The position numbers and the translations under genes were made by a program. A stretch of DNA of 46,281 bases from Pseudomonadota bacterium (GTDB taxonomy: Bacteria; Pseudomonadota; Gammaproteobacteria; Burkholderiales; Burkholderiaceae_C), in NCBI GenBank assembly GCA_023442945.1, contig JAEZWW010000039.1, forward strand, positions 1 to 46,281. The letters run 5' to 3'. This document shows positions 46,130 to 46,281 of the stretch, in pieces. Every line of letters starts with the position of its first letter. Positions within the stretch are counted from its first letter, which is position 1. A model generated the notes under the pieces. That model was not told where the DNA came from. It did not search any database and saw only the letters and a list, made by a program, of their open reading frames with translations.

Positions 46130-46157
46130 GGTAACGACCCCAGCTGGGATCGTTACC
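46130..46157. promoter_or_regulatory. 28-bp palindrome, operator candidate (copy B)
   Basis: Half-sites GGTAACGACCCCAG and CTGGGATCGTTACC: 13 of 14 positions pair. A further box, GCGCTCCCAATAGCG, follows at 46166-46180. Confidence 0.75.
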
Positions 46158-46263
46158 AGCTGCAAGCGCTCCCAATAGCGACGGCGCCACCGAATCGACA
46201 CACTTGTGACAAAGCAGATCAGCGTGACTGTTCTGCCCAACAACTGTGTTTCAGGGAGCTCTC

Positions 46264-46281
46264 ATGCAAGTCGCGTCCAAC
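46264..46281 (+). CDS. Second candidate effector, only the first six codons in window
   Basis: ATG with the same GGGAG ribosome site and the same MQVASN start as the gene at 44560. Everything else lies to the right of the window. Identified only by identity of leader and first codons. Confidence 0.75.

Larger units (their letters stand above)
45985..46281 (+). repeat. Cassette leader, copy B (direct repeat of 44281-44580), cut by window end
   Basis: Same order as copy A: repeat element, palindrome, second box, CGAATCGACACACTTGTGAC, AGGGAGCTCTC ribosome site and the codons for MQVASN. The arms of the palindrome are better matched here than in copy A. Confidence 0.9.

Noticed and set aside
23572..46281. 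PIP box (TTCG-N16-TTCG) or HrpL box as T3SS control site
   Set aside because: I found no convincing pair in the promoter regions inspected.

Overview
The window is high-GC chromosomal DNA of a betaproteobacterium, most likely a member of the Comamonadaceae (Acidovorax/Ottowia-like). The evidence is the gene content (ppsR-ppsA pair, small/large sodium:solute symporter pair, YccA-type Bax inhibitor) and about sixteen copies of the short intergenic repeat containing GGCCCTA...CTGCGCAGGCAGCTA that is common in that family. The genus is an inference; there is no rRNA here.

Left end (1-1510): the C-terminus of an Rhs protein with an AT-rich toxin-like tip, an overlapping two-helix membrane protein (candidate immunity protein), a gene-poor stretch, and then what looks like the right end of an integrated element: a 20-bp tRNA-Pro-like 3' end next to two direct repeats and a terminator.

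Housekeeping stretch (2070-23400): an isochorismatase-family hydrolase; a four-gene efflux operon (FUSC inner-membrane protein, NodT-type outer-membrane lipoprotein, DUF1656 protein, HlyD-type adaptor); tRNA-His; a Bax-inhibitor-1 protein; a GlcG/HbpS protein; divergent ppsR and ppsA; a DUF4212/SSF symporter pair; an ABC exporter; a 3-methyladenine DNA glycosylase; an AcuI/YhdH oxidoreductase; a TraB/GumN protein; and a pair of small exported proteins.

Type III secretion region (23570-46281, running off the right end): a LysM-GH24 lysozyme-LysM-cysteine-peptidase-like protein is divergent from sctQ-sctR-sctS-sctT. Next come a 76-residue protein, two unrelated hypothetical genes, sctU with a downstream overlapping FliO-like gene, and a divergent run of lytic transglycosylase-sctV-sctC-sctD-(sctF-like)-sctI-sctJ-sctK-sctL-sctN-sctO-sctP. 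This is an almost complete injectisome (needle base, export gate, ATPase complex, secretin, rod). No translocon, gatekeeper, chaperone or regulator gene is visible.

Immediately after sctP there is a cassette made of a repeat element, a 28-bp palindromic operator candidate, a 240-residue protein with a disordered N-terminal leader and an AT-rich C-terminal domain, and an overlapping lipoprotein gene. The same roughly 300-bp promoter-plus-leader begins again at 45985-46281 and starts a second copy at the window edge. The palindrome half-site also lies in front of sctQ and of the 76-residue gene. This suggests a T3SS-co-regulated tandem array of effector/partner cassettes with exchangeable C-termini, organised like toxin-immunity arrays. 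It is the most interesting feature of the window. Two structured repeats with covarying stems are lodged between sctR, sctS and sctT.
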